Assembly: GCF_009604455.1 (NCBI RefSeq)
Contig: NZ_WEGL01000004.1
Coordinates: 62,001 to 126,000 of the forward strand
Length of the DNA: 64,000 nt
Reading direction: 5' to 3'
DNA from: Streptomyces sp. RB17
Lineage (GTDB): Bacteria > Actinomycetota > Actinomycetes > Streptomycetales > Streptomycetaceae
The translations under genes and the position numbers were made by a program. Positions 51,437-60,135 of the stretch are shown here, piece after piece. Each line of letters opens with the position of its first letter. Within the stretch, counting starts at the first letter, position 1. Under the pieces are notes generated by a model, which did not search any database, was not told where the DNA came from, and saw only the letters and a list, made by a program, of their open reading frames with translations.

Positions 51437-51565
51437 CGGTTCCAGCGGGCAACCGAGATCAGCATCAGGTGCACGGCAGCAGGGACAGGTCACCGTGTCT
51501 TCACCTCGGACGTGGACGACCTGGAGAAGCTGGTGCCGGACAGGATCGTGTTCAGGCAGGTGTGA
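51437..51565 (+). pseudogene. Possible PIN-domain toxin C-terminal fragment
   Basis: An open frame without a start ends in ISIRCTAAGTGHRVFTSDVD and DLEKLVPDRIVFRQV. TSDxxDL followed by a basic strand and a hydrophobic end is the usual C-terminus of PIN/VapC-type proteins in Streptomyces. It begins just beyond the att hairpin, as if a gene had been cut there. The rest of the gap to 51667 shows nothing. Confidence 0.3.
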
Positions 51566-51667
51566 CCCGACCCACGCCGGTCTCGGTTCCGGTCTCGTTT
51601 CCGGCGTCGCCCTGCTGGTGCCCATCTCCGGTTCCACCGGTGCCGCCTAGGCGGTCCGGCTCACACA

Positions 51668-53452
51668 TCACCGCGTCACCCGCACCGCCGCCGACACCGT
51701 CGCCTGGTCCAGGTCCGAGACCCGGACCGTCGCCTTCATCGTCCAGGTGCCCGGGAGGGGGAGGTCGAAGGAGTCGCTGGACCAGTAGCCGCCGTGGTCG
51801 GTGATGCGGGTGTCGAGGGGGCCCAGGTGCCGGGCGGGCAGGGTGAGGGTGACGCGGAGTTCGGGGACCGTGGACAGGCCGCCGTCGGGGCCGTAGACCA
51901 CCGCCTGGACGGAGGTGCGGCCGACGCGGCCCGGGTCCAGGGTGATCTGTACCTTGCCGTGGCCGCCGGGGATGCCGACGTCGAAGGGGATCGTGGTGAC
52001 GGAGACGGTCGGGATGCCGGCCGCCGGGGTTCCCCCCGCCGCGGCCTCCTCGGCCGCACGGCCGGGCACCGTGCTGGTCAGCAGGGTCGTCAGGGCCAGC
52101 ACCAGCACGCCGGCGGCCACCTCCGCCAGCACCGAGCGGCGCAGGATGTGGAAGGGCGGGGGTGGGGGCGGCGTGGGAGGTTCCGGGGGGACCGGGGGCA
52201 GGGGGCGTGGGGGGACCGTGGCCGGGTCGGGGGTGCGGGCGACGGCGGCTCGGGGCTCTCGGGCCAGGCGGCTGGTCCAGGCGCGGGAGCAGGCCGCCGC
52301 CAGCAGCAGCGCGGTGACCGCCGCCAGTTTGGCCAGCAGGGTGCGGCCGTACGTCGTGTCCGTGAGCGCCTGCCAGGAGCCGAGGCCCCGCCAGGACTGG
52401 TAGACGCCGGTCAGGACCAGCACCGTCACCGAGGCGAAGGCCAGGCGGGAGAAACGGGCCAGGGTGGCGAGGGAGGTGCGCCGCAGGGTGCGCAGCAGGG
52501 CCGCGAGACCGCCGAGCCAGGCCGCCATGGCCAGCAGGTGGAGCGTGGCGGAGGCGATGGCCACGGGGACCTGGATGCCCACCGAGGCGTGTTCGGCCGC
52601 CGTCCAGGTCAGGGCGAGGGGCAGGGAGACGACCCCGGCCACGATGAGCGTCGTACGGCGCGGGAGCCTTCTGCGGCGGGCCCGCAGGAGCGCCACCGCG
52701 GCGCCGGACAGGAGCAGCAGCGTCAGGCGGGCGAGCAGGAGGGCGCCGGGGCGGGTCGTGGCCGTGCGGGTCAGGGAGCCGAGGGAGAACGCGGGCGATG
52801 TGCCCTCCTCGTAGGGGGTCCGCAGGAGGTACAGCGCCGCCGTCGTGGCCAGCAGGGTCCAGGCGGCGCCCAGGACCGGGGCGCGCAGCGGTGCCGCCGT
52901 CGGCGGACGGCAGTACGCCACGAAGGCCGCCGTGCCGAGGAGCAGGGCCAGGGAGAGGTAGGCGAGGTAGCGGGCGATGGAGTACAGGGCCGCCGTGGCG
53001 GGGTTCTCCGTGTCGTCGGGGGCCGGGCTCGCGGTCGTCGCCGTGCGGGTGCCGACCGAGAAGGTGAGCGCGCCGGACACCGGGTGGCTGTCCGCGGACA
53101 CCACCCGCCAGGCGACCGTGTAGGTGCCGTCGGCGAGCTTGGCGGGCAGGGAGACGCGGGCCGTGTCCGAGCGGCCGGGGGCGTGCTCGGCGGGCCCCGT
53201 GCGCAGCGGGTGGTTGGTGGGGTCGTAGACGCGGAAGGAGTCGGTGAGCAGGCCGACCGACTCGGTGAAGGTCAGGGTGACGTGCCGGGGGGCCGTGCGC
53301 AGGAGGGTTCCGTCGGCGGGGTCGGTCGTGCGCAGGGCCGCGTGGGCGGAAGCGGGGGCCGCCGTGCCGAGCAGGAGGAGCAGGAGGCCCGCACAGAGCA
53401 GGGTCAGCCGTCGCGCCCGTCGCCGGTGTCGGTCCCGCTGCAGCACCAGCAC
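51668..53452 (-). CDS. CopC-CopD copper-resistance fusion protein
   Basis: A 594-residue membrane protein. A signal peptide ends at APASAHA; the mature chain starts with His (HAALRTTDPADGTLL), the copper ligand of CopC, and the CopC domain runs to about residue 130 (SADSHPVSGALTF, second His). A CopD domain with about eight membrane helices follows (YLSLALLLGTAAFVAY, LHLLAMAAWLGGLAALLRTL with its His/Trp). After a proline-rich linker a C-terminal YtkA/FixH-like extracytoplasmic domain closes the protein. It probably imports or handles periplasm-side copper. GTG at 53452 has GAGGAG five bases upstream. Divergent from the FG-GAP gene. Confidence 0.9.
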   Translation of the reverse strand: MLVLQRDRHRRRARRLTLLCAGLLLLLLGTAAPASAHAALRTTDPADGTLLRTAPRHVTLTFTESVGLLTDSFRVYDPTNHPLRTGPAEHAPGRSDTARVSLPAKLADGTYTVAWRVVSADSHPVSGALTFSVGTRTATTASPAPDDTENPATAALYSIARYLAYLSLALLLGTAAFVAYCRPPTAAPLRAPVLGAAWTLLATTAALYLLRTPYEEGTSPAFSLGSLTRTATTRPGALLLARLTLLLLSGAAVALLRARRRRLPRRTTLIVAGVVSLPLALTWTAAEHASVGIQVPVAIASATLHLLAMAAWLGGLAALLRTLRRTSLATLARFSRLAFASVTVLVLTGVYQSWRGLGSWQALTDTTYGRTLLAKLAAVTALLLAAACSRAWTSRLAREPRAAVARTPDPATVPPRPLPPVPPEPPTPPPPPPFHILRRSVLAEVAAGVLVLALTTLLTSTVPGRAAEEAAAGGTPAAGIPTVSVTTIPFDVGIPGGHGKVQITLDPGRVGRTSVQAVVYGPDGGLSTVPELRVTLTLPARHLGPLDTRITDHGGYWSSDSFDLPLPGTWTMKATVRVSDLDQATVSAAVRVTR

Positions 53453-53745
53453 CTCGTCTCCTCGCTCGCCGCATGCCCTCCCTATGAGTACGCGGCGACC
53501 GGCCGGAGTGCTCACCGGGCCGGCCCTCCCCGAAATGTTCGACTTCACTCGGACCCGGGGGAGTCGTCACCCGCCGACGGCCACCTCCCCTTCCAGAACA
53601 GCCAGTTGGGCGTGCTCCACCCGGGAACGGCCGGAGGAGCGGGTGACGCACAACCATTCGCGCGACTCGTGTGTCCTGTGAGCAACCGGCGTTCGCCCGG
53701 GCGCAATCCGGCGTCCGTGGCACCGCCTCGAGTCGAGGAGCCCCG

Positions 53746-55209
53746 TTGCGCAGAGTCCTCACGGTGGCAGCCGTGGTCACCGCGGTCGTCGCCGTTCCGC
53801 TCACCCCGGTCGCGTCCGCCGCCGCGCCCTACAAGGGGGCCAACACGGCAGCCGTACAGGACGACTTCAACGGCGACGGCTACCGGGACCTGGTCGTCGG
53901 AGCGCCGTACGCGGCCAACGGCTCCGTGGAGGGGGCCGGCGCCGTGGTGGTGCTGTACGGCTCCTCCGCCACGGTGAGCGCCACGCACCGCACAGTGATC
54001 ACCCAGGCCACCGCCGGCATCCCCGGGGACCCGGAGGAGTACGACCGTTTCGGCACGGCGGTGGCGAGCGCCGACCTCGACCGGGACGGCTACGCCGACC
54101 TGATCGTGGGCGCCCCGAACGAAGGTGTGGCCGACAAGCTCTCACGGGGTTCCGTGACCGTCGTGTGGGGCGGTCCGAAGGGGCTGAGCGGCGGCGCGAC
54201 CGTCGCGCCGCCCAAGGGGTACGGGGACGGCCGGACGTACTGCCGCTTCGGGATGTCCCTGGCCACCGGCGACATGGACGGTGACGGCGCGCCCGAACTG
54301 TCCGTCGGCTCCGACTGCGAAGCGACGGCGTACGCCGGCCCGTTCAGCCGCACGGGGCAGGCGGCCGGTGTCGAGAGGCGCCGGGACATGGGCGACACTC
54401 GCGGTGTGGTCATGGGAGACGTCGACGGTGACGGCAAGGCGGAACGGTTCTGGCTCCCCGGGCCGACGGACGGCGACCTGCGCGGACCGGTCCGGTACGA
54501 CGACGGCGACGGCGGCTTCGGTATCAAGCTCCCCTACGCCGACGGCCATGCCGGGCAGATCGGCGATGTCAACGGTGACGGCTACGGCGACCTGATCACC
54601 GGCATCGCGGAGGACGACTACCTCGCGAACGAGACCGGCGCCGCCCACCGCGGCGGCGAGATCCAGGTCCTCTACGGCGGCCCGCGCGGCATCACCGCCG
54701 ACCAGCATCCCCAGGTGTTCCACCAGGACACGCCCGGCGTCCCCGGGACCGCGGAGAACGGCGACGCGTTCGGCCAGTCCCTCAGCGTGGCCGACGTGGA
54801 CGGCGACGGATACGCGGACGTCCTCGTCGGCTCCCCCTGGGAGGCGGTCGGCACGCACAAGCTCGCCGGCACCGCCGTGCTGCTGCGCGGCTCCGCCTCC
54901 GGCCTGACGGCCACCAAGGCCGTCGGCTACACCCAGGACACCGCCGACGTGCCGGGCGCGGTCGAGACCGGCGACCAGTTCGGGGCCGCGGTGCACCTGG
55001 CCGACCTGAACCGGGACGGAAAGGCGGAGACGGTCGTCGGCGCGCCCACGGAGAACAGCGACGGCTGTGTCTGGGTCGCCCGGGGTTCGGCTTCCGGTCC
55101 GGTGGCCAAGGGCTCGTTCAACGTGTGCGGCAAGAGCGCCGGCATCGGCGTGTACAACGTGAAGGGCTACTTCGGCGCGGCCACGACCAGCGCTCACGTG
55201 GAGCTCTGA
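53746..55209 (+). CDS. Secreted FG-GAP (integrin-like) beta-propeller protein
   Basis: A 487-residue exported protein: signal peptide RRVLTVAAVVTAVVAVPLTP with ASA cleavage, then seven FG-GAP blades each with a calcium loop: DFNGDGYRDLVVGAP, DLDRDGYADLIVGAP, DMDGDGAPELSVGS, DVDGDGKAERFW, DVNGDGYGDLITG, DVDGDGYADVLVGSP and DLNRDGKAETVVGAP. Such propellers bind calcium and often ligands on the cell surface; no enzyme motif is seen. The start is TTG at 53746, five bases after GAGGAG; no ATG or GTG lies between. Confidence 0.88.
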   Translation: MRRVLTVAAVVTAVVAVPLTPVASAAAPYKGANTAAVQDDFNGDGYRDLVVGAPYAANGSVEGAGAVVVLYGSSATVSATHRTVITQATAGIPGDPEEYDRFGTAVASADLDRDGYADLIVGAPNEGVADKLSRGSVTVVWGGPKGLSGGATVAPPKGYGDGRTYCRFGMSLATGDMDGDGAPELSVGSDCEATAYAGPFSRTGQAAGVERRRDMGDTRGVVMGDVDGDGKAERFWLPGPTDGDLRGPVRYDDGDGGFGIKLPYADGHAGQIGDVNGDGYGDLITGIAEDDYLANETGAAHRGGEIQVLYGGPRGITADQHPQVFHQDTPGVPGTAENGDAFGQSLSVADVDGDGYADVLVGSPWEAVGTHKLAGTAVLLRGSASGLTATKAVGYTQDTADVPGAVETGDQFGAAVHLADLNRDGKAETVVGAPTENSDGCVWVARGSASGPVAKGSFNVCGKSAGIGVYNVKGYFGAATTSAHVEL

Positions 55210-55234
55210 CCCCCGCCGGGGCATGATCGGGGTC

Positions 55235-55837
55235 ATGGACGTCACCCTGCACCTCGCCCAGGACCCCGACGCCGACGCGCTGCTCGGGCGGTCCCCGCTC
55301 GCCGCACTCACCGGCATGCTGCTCGACCAGCAGGTCCCGATGGAGTGGGCGTTCAAGGGACCCCGGACCATCGCCGACCGGCTCGGCGCCGGACCGGCCG
55401 GGGATCTCGACGCGCACGACATCGCCGCGACGGACCCGGAGGCCTTCGCCGCGCTGCTCGCCGAGAAGCCGGCCGTGCACCGCTACCCGGGCTCGATGGC
55501 CAAGCGCATCCAGCAGCTGTGCCAGTACCTCGTCGAGCACTACGACGGGGACGCCGAGGCGGTCTGGCGGGACGTGCCGACCGGTGCCGAGCTGCTGAAA
55601 CGGCTGGAGGGCCTGCCCGGGTTCGGCAAGCAGAAGGCCCAGATCTTCCTCGCCCTGCTCGGCAAGCAGCTCGGCGTCACGCCCGAGGGCTGGCGGGAGG
55701 CCGCGGGGGCCTACGGCGAGCGCGAGTCCTTCCGGTCCGTCGCCGACATCACCGGGCCGGAGTCGCTGGCCAAGGTCCGGGCGCACAAGCAGGAGATGAA
55801 GGCGGCGGCGAAGGCCTCCGGCAAGTCGGGCCGATAG
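55235..55837 (+). CDS. HhH-GPD base-excision-repair-like protein
   Basis: A 200-residue protein with the helix-hairpin-helix GPD motif of DNA glycosylases (LKRLEGLPGFGKQKAQIFLA). N-terminal LAALTGMLLDQQVPMEWAF resembles the glycosylase core (M..LLxQQ). The lysine/aspartate catalytic pair of the endonuclease III group is not obvious, and there is no Fe-S cluster, so this belongs to the uncharacterised actinobacterial HhH-GPD family. ATG at 55235 is preferred to one four codons upstream. Confidence 0.82.
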   Translation: MDVTLHLAQDPDADALLGRSPLAALTGMLLDQQVPMEWAFKGPRTIADRLGAGPAGDLDAHDIAATDPEAFAALLAEKPAVHRYPGSMAKRIQQLCQYLVEHYDGDAEAVWRDVPTGAELLKRLEGLPGFGKQKAQIFLALLGKQLGVTPEGWREAAGAYGERESFRSVADITGPESLAKVRAHKQEMKAAAKASGKSGR

Positions 55838-55930
55838 GCGGGGAGGGTGGGGCCGCGCCCCTTTCGGGCGCTTCACCCGACCGGCCTCTTCCTGGTGGCC
55901 GCCCCGTCCCCGCCGTTCACAGCATGGACC

Positions 55931-56599
55931 ATGACCGAGGCACCGAACACCGGTCCGGAGTGGGGCCGTGAGTACGACGACCGGAACGTGCACGCGGCCG
56001 CGCCGCCGGGCGAACGCCGAGAGCCCGAGCCGCCGTTCGAGGGTCCCCTGCACGCCCTGTCCCGGGCCGCCTGGCAGGTGGTCCTGGTCACCGGCATCGC
56101 CTCGCTGATCCTCGGTGTCCTGGTGCTCGTCTGGCCCGGCCCCTCCCTGCTCGCCGCCGGCATCCTGTTCGGGCTCTACCTCCTGATCAGCGGCATCTTC
56201 CAGCTGGTCGCCGCGTTCGGCACGCACAAGACGACCTCTTTGCGCGTGCTGGCGTTCATCAGCGGCGCCCTGTCGATCCTGCTCGGGCTGTTCTGCTTCC
56301 GTGGGCCCATGCAGTCGATCCTGCTGCTCGCGCTGTGGATCGGCATCGGCTGGCTGATCCGCGGGATCACCCAGACCATCGCCGCCGTACAGGACTCCCG
56401 GACGCCCGGCCGGGCCTGGCAGATCTGTCTGGGGGTGCTCACCTTCATCGCCGGGATCGTGCTCATCGACTCGCCGTTCCACTCGGTCGCCGTGCTGACG
56501 CTCGTCGCCGGCGTCTGGCTGCTGGTCGTGGGGATCGTGGAGATCGTCACCGCGTTGAGCATCCGCGGCCGGGCGAAGGCGATCCCGCGGACGCTGTGA
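55931..56599 (+). CDS. HdeD-like (DUF308) membrane protein
   Basis: A 222-residue protein: a hydrophilic start of about 45 residues followed by six membrane helices in pairs (VVLVTGIASLILGVLVLVWP, LLAAGILFGLYLLISGIFQL, AFISGALSILLGLFCF, ILLLALWIGIGWLIRGITQT and so on), the pattern of HdeD/DUF308 proteins. In enterobacteria HdeD aids acid tolerance; the role here is unknown. ATG at 55931. Confidence 0.85.
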   Translation: MTEAPNTGPEWGREYDDRNVHAAAPPGERREPEPPFEGPLHALSRAAWQVVLVTGIASLILGVLVLVWPGPSLLAAGILFGLYLLISGIFQLVAAFGTHKTTSLRVLAFISGALSILLGLFCFRGPMQSILLLALWIGIGWLIRGITQTIAAVQDSRTPGRAWQICLGVLTFIAGIVLIDSPFHSVAVLTLVAGVWLLVVGIVEIVTALSIRGRAKAIPRTL

Positions 56600-56695
56600 A
56601 CACCGGCGTCAACCGGCGGAGGCGCACCTACGCCGAGCGGGCGGATCTCGGGCCCGGCGCGCTGCACACCCCGCGCGCCCGGGGACACATCTGAC

Positions 56696-57016
56696 GTGAG
56701 CAGGACCGCGAGCGTCCCCCGGAGCCGTACCTGGCTGCGGGCGCTCGCGCTGCTCCTCGCCCTGTGGGTGCCCGGCGCCCATGTGCAGGCCCAGGCCGCC
56801 CCCGCGCTGGGCGCGTCCGCCGGGACCTTCGAGCACGACGTCCTCGACACGCTCGTACGGCCGCCCGCCCCCGCCGTCCACCGCGCCGGCGTACCCGAGC
56901 GCCCCGCACCCCTCCCCGCCCCGGCGTCCATCCGGCCGGCGGTACGAGCCTGCCCCGCCACACCGCGGGTGCCGTACGCCCCGCCCCTGCTCCGCACGGT
57001 GGTCCTGCGCTGCTGA
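56696..57016 (+). CDS. Hypothetical small secreted protein
   Basis: A 106-residue product starting with GTG (MSRTASVPRSRTWLRALALL), a hydrophobic stretch with an AHVQAQAA cleavage-like site, and a Pro/Ala-rich remainder with two cysteines (ACPATP and the C-terminal LRC). No domain recognised and no clear ribosome-binding site. It follows the HdeD-like gene by about 95 bases. Confidence 0.5.
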   Translation: MSRTASVPRSRTWLRALALLLALWVPGAHVQAQAAPALGASAGTFEHDVLDTLVRPPAPAVHRAGVPERPAPLPAPASIRPAVRACPATPRVPYAPPLLRTVVLRC

Positions 57017-57091
57017 CAGACCCGCGTTCCCGCGAAAGGCCGGTCACCGGTCAGTCAGACGCAAGGAGCAGACGCAAGGAGCAGCACAGCC

Positions 57092-57226
57092 ATGCCCATG
57101 GATCCCTACGCCGTCCTGCGCGCCCTGCTGCGCGCGGAAGCCCGGCGGGTCACGGCACCCGAGCCGGAGCAGAAGCACAAGGGCAAGGACGAACCGCAGC
57201 GGCCGCCCGAGGAACGGGACCGCTGA
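57092..57226 (+). CDS. Hypothetical 44-residue charged peptide
   Basis: MPMDPYAVLRALLRAEARRV followed by a Lys/Glu/Pro-rich tail. AAGGAG lies about ten bases before the ATG, and a terminator follows directly, both supporting expression. Function unknown. Confidence 0.5.
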   Translation: MPMDPYAVLRALLRAEARRVTAPEPEQKHKGKDEPQRPPEERDR

Positions 57227-57233
57227 CCCGGTA

Positions 57234-57262
57234 CCGGCGGAGGCGGGCCACGCCTCCGCCGG
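57234..57262 (+). terminator. Terminator after the 44-residue ORF
   Basis: A 12-bp stem (CCGGCGGAGGCG and complement) with GGCCA loop. Confidence 0.75.
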
Positions 57263-57398
57263 GCCGTGCCGAACGCCCCTCGTTCCCGGACCCCGGCTGC
57301 CGGTAGCAGCGCATATGACCCGTTTGCGGCATCTTTTCAAGTGGTGCACTACGCCGCCATGGCTGCGCCCGGAAGGTCTTGACCGGTAGGCTTTCCGT

Positions 57399-57695
57399 GT
57401 GATCTTCAAGCGCATCGGAAACGGCCGGCCGTACCCCGACCACGGCCGGGAAAGCACCCGGCAGTGGGCGGACGTCGCGCCGCGCCCGGTCCGCCTCGAT
57501 CAGCTCGTGACCACCAAGCAGCAGCTCGACCTGGAGACCCTGCTGGCGGAGGACTCGACGTTCTACGGCGACCTCTTCGCGCACGTCGTGAAGTGGCAGG
57601 GCGACCTCTATCTGGAGGACGGGCTGCACCGCGCGGTCCGCGCCGCCCTCCAACAGCGCCAGGTGCTGCACGCGCGCGTGCTCGAACTCGACTGA
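57399..57695 (+). CDS. Conserved 98-residue protein (VapB/ParB-like annotation class)
   Basis: Begins MIFKRIGNGRPYPDHGREST and contains RLDQLVTTKQQLDLETLLAE and LYLEDGLHRAVRAALQQRQV. The last segment resembles the D-G-H-R loop of ParB/sulfiredoxin-like folds, while databases often call such proteins VapB-type antitoxins; no toxin is beside it. GTG start at 57399 without a strong ribosome-binding site. It precedes the LytR_C gene in the same direction. Confidence 0.7.
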   Translation: MIFKRIGNGRPYPDHGRESTRQWADVAPRPVRLDQLVTTKQQLDLETLLAEDSTFYGDLFAHVVKWQGDLYLEDGLHRAVRAALQQRQVLHARVLELD

Positions 57696-57800
57696 CCCGG
57701 CGCGACACGACCACCGGTCCTTGACCCTTTCGGGTTCCGCTGAGCGGCATCGACTGATCATCTGATAGGCAGCGCCGCTCGTGCGCACTACGCTGCGCCC

Positions 57801-58433
57801 ATGAGCATGCTCACTCCCCCCGGCATGGGCGGCCAGTACCGGATCACGGGGGACAAATACCCCCGGATGCGTCCGCCGCGCCGACGCGCCCGGCTCGTGG
57901 CCGCCGTGGTGGCGTCCGTCGCCGTGCTCGCGCTGATCGGCTGGGGCACCCTGCAGCTCATCGACGTCTTCACCGGCGGCGCCAAGAAGAGCACGACAGC
58001 CGGCTCGAAGACCGCCTGCCACCCCAAGGTCGACACGGCCGCACAGGTGAAGGCCCTGCCGAAGCCGGCCCAGATCACCGTGAACGTCTACAACGCCACC
58101 GCGCGCACCGGGCTCGCCAAGTCCACCGCCGACGAGCTGAAGAAGCGCGGCTTCAAGATCGGCAACGTGGGCAACGCGCCCGGGGAGTACGACAAGAAGG
58201 TCAAGAACGCCGGGATACTGCTCGGACCGCCCTCCGCCCAGAACACCTCGCTGACCGTCCTGGGGGCGCAGCTCGCCGGCGCCGAACAACGCGCCGACGG
58301 CCGCAAGGGCACCGATGTCGACCTCATCCTGGGGGACGGCTTCAAGACCCTGGCCACTCCGGCGGCCGCGGAACAGGCGCTGACCAGGCTGACCGCACCC
58401 GCACCGACGGCATCCACGAAGAAGAGCTGCTGA
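57801..58433 (+). CDS. LytR C-terminal domain membrane protein
   Basis: A 210-residue protein with one membrane helix (LVAAVVASVAVLALIGWGTL) after a basic N-terminus, and an extracellular LytR_C domain (ITVNVYNATARTGLAKSTAD, ELKKRGFKIGNVGNAPGEYD). It lacks the LCP phosphotransferase domain, so it is a stand-alone LytR_C protein, probably at the cell wall. ATG at 57801. Confidence 0.88.
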   Translation: MSMLTPPGMGGQYRITGDKYPRMRPPRRRARLVAAVVASVAVLALIGWGTLQLIDVFTGGAKKSTTAGSKTACHPKVDTAAQVKALPKPAQITVNVYNATARTGLAKSTADELKKRGFKIGNVGNAPGEYDKKVKNAGILLGPPSAQNTSLTVLGAQLAGAEQRADGRKGTDVDLILGDGFKTLATPAAAEQALTRLTAPAPTASTKKSC

Positions 58434-58436
58434 CAA

Positions 58437-58454
58437 GCGCCCCGAAAGGGGCGC
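58437..58454. terminator. Hairpin between LytR_C gene and upp
   Basis: GCGCCCC-GAAA-GGGGCGC, three bases after the LytR_C stop and between convergent genes. Confidence 0.7.
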
Positions 58455-58535
58455 GGGGCCCTGCCCGTATACGGCTCCGCCGCGTCGTCGCGATCAACCA
58501 CAACGGACCGCGGCCGCCGGACGACCAGCGGCCCC

Positions 58536-59171
58536 CTATTCAGCCGCGCCGTAAAGACGATCCCCCGCGTCCCCCAGCCCCGGCACGATGTACCCGTGCT
58601 CGTTGAGGTGGTCGTCCACAGCCGCCGTCACGACGGTCACCGGCGTCCCCGCCAGCTCCCGCTCCATGAGCTCGACCCCCTCGGGAGCCGCGAGCAGAAC
58701 AACCGCCGTCACATCGTCCGCACCGCGCTTGATCAGCTCCTGGATCGCCGCGACCAGCGTGCCGCCCGTGGCCAGCATCGGGTCCAGGACGTACACCTGG
58801 CGGCCCGAGAGGTCCTCCGGCATGCGGGAGGCGTAGGTGGAGGCCTGCAGCGTCTCCTCGTTGCGGATCATGCCCAGGAAGCCCACCTCGGCGGTCGGCA
58901 GCAGCCGGACCATGCCGTCCAGCATGCCGAGGCCGGCGCGCAGGATCGGCACGACCAGCGGGCGCGGGCGGGCGAGCTTGACGCCGGTCGTCCGGGCGAC
59001 CGGGGTCTGGATGTCGACGGCTTCGGTGCGCACGTCCCGCGTGGCCTCGTAGGCGAGCAGGGTGACCAGTTCGTCGGCGAGCCGGCGGAAGGTCGCGGAG
59101 TCGGTGCGCTGGTCGCGCAGCGTGGTGAGCTTGTGGGCGACCAGGGGGTGGTCGACGACGTGGAGACGCAT
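58536..59171 (-). CDS. upp: Uracil phosphoribosyltransferase
   Basis: A 211-residue Upp that salvages uracil with PRPP to UMP. Visible: N-terminal MRLHVVDHPLVAHKLTTLRD, LVVPILRAGLGMLDG, PRPP loop VLDPMLATGGTLVAA and the uracil site GYIVPGLGDAGDRLYG. ATG at 59171 is the family start; the frame continues upstream into repeats and is not coding there. Single gene. Confidence 0.97.
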   Translation of the reverse strand: MRLHVVDHPLVAHKLTTLRDQRTDSATFRRLADELVTLLAYEATRDVRTEAVDIQTPVARTTGVKLARPRPLVVPILRAGLGMLDGMVRLLPTAEVGFLGMIRNEETLQASTYASRMPEDLSGRQVYVLDPMLATGGTLVAAIQELIKRGADDVTAVVLLAAPEGVELMERELAGTPVTVVTAAVDDHLNEHGYIVPGLGDAGDRLYGAAE

Positions 59172-59194
59172 GCCCCTAACGGTACCCGCGGCAA

Positions 59195-59500
59195 AACCCC
59201 GCCCGCCCCGGCGTACCCACGACCGGAACCCCCACCGCCCCGGCGTACCGCCACTGGCCCCCTCGACCCGCCCGGCGTGCCCGCGACTGAAACCCTCGGC
59301 CGCCCCGGCGCACCGAAACCCCCACCTGCCGTAGCCGCGACCGCAACCCGCACCGCCCGGCCGTACCCACAACCGCAACCCGCACCGCCCCTGCCTACCC
59401 GCCACCGAAACCCCACCTGCCCCGGCACAGCCACGACCGGCCCCCACCGCCCCGGCATACCCGCGACCGAACCCCGCCACCCACCCCGGCGCGCCCACCA
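59195..59500. repeat. Degenerate GC-rich repeats upstream of upp
   Basis: About eight irregular copies of a 30-40 base unit built from CGTACCCACGACCGGAACCC and CACCGCCCCGG blocks. They fill the gap between upp and the next gene and have no T-tract or stem. Not coding. Confidence 0.6.
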
Positions 59501-59576
59501 CCGGCACTCCTCCGGCCCTGGCGTCGACGCGGCCGTACGAGGGAAAGTGGGAGGGACGGAACTGGGGTGGTGTGAC

Positions 59577-59819
59577 GTGCCTGGCCGGTCTGACCTTCCT
59601 GGGAACTCACCCGGGGACGCCCAGGAAACCGAGGGCGCCGGAGAGCCCGCGATACGCGGTGCGGCCGTACCGGAGACGGACGCCGAGCGTCGGCGTCGGC
59701 GCGCCCAGTTCCTGCGTGACCTCGCCGAGGCCCGTGAGCTGCGCGCCCGGGTCCAGCCGCGACGCGCCAAGGCCGCACGGCTGCGCCACGCGATGCGCAT
59801 GCGGACGTTCCGCTGGTAG
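59577..59819 (+). CDS. Conserved small basic protein
   Basis: An 80-residue product ending in a strongly conserved-looking basic helix (ETDAERRRRRAQFLRDLAEA and AARLRHAMRMRTFRW). The acidic-neutral N-terminal part is variable in type. GTG at 59577 is one of two possible starts; GGGGTGG precedes it. It lies upstream of the tadA pair. Function unknown. Confidence 0.6.
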   Translation: MPGRSDLPGNSPGDAQETEGAGEPAIRGAAVPETDAERRRRRAQFLRDLAEARELRARVQPRRAKAARLRHAMRMRTFRW

Positions 59820-60135
59820 ACCGACTGCGGGAGGAACACGCTTGGGAATCCTCTTGGCAACCCTCTGGAGCAAGAACCCGCAAGGAAGTTCTGCTGGGTG
59901 AGGAAGATCCGCGCCCACACCGGGGTTTGGCAGGTGGGGCGTGCGTGAGCGGCTGCAAAAGCCGCGTACGATCCGCAGGTGGCTGCAAGACACAGGGCGC
60001 CGAAGACGTCCCCTGAACGCCTTGTTTCTGCCACGATTCCGAGTGGGTGGGGCTCGGAGCCCAGCTCTCCCCGCCCATGTACCTCCGCCGGGGGGACCCC
60101 CAACCGGCACGCCTATGACCAGTGGGAGAGTCACG
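59820..60135. other. Intergenic region before the tadA pair
   Basis: About 316 bases with a GCGGCTGCAAAAGCCGC hairpin at 59950-59966 and no credible gene. Promoter expected near its right end. Confidence 0.45.

Noticed and set aside
56599..56694. A 32-codon GTG frame between the HdeD-like gene and the next ORF
   Set aside because: No ribosome-binding site and no recognisable pattern; too weak to list as a gene.
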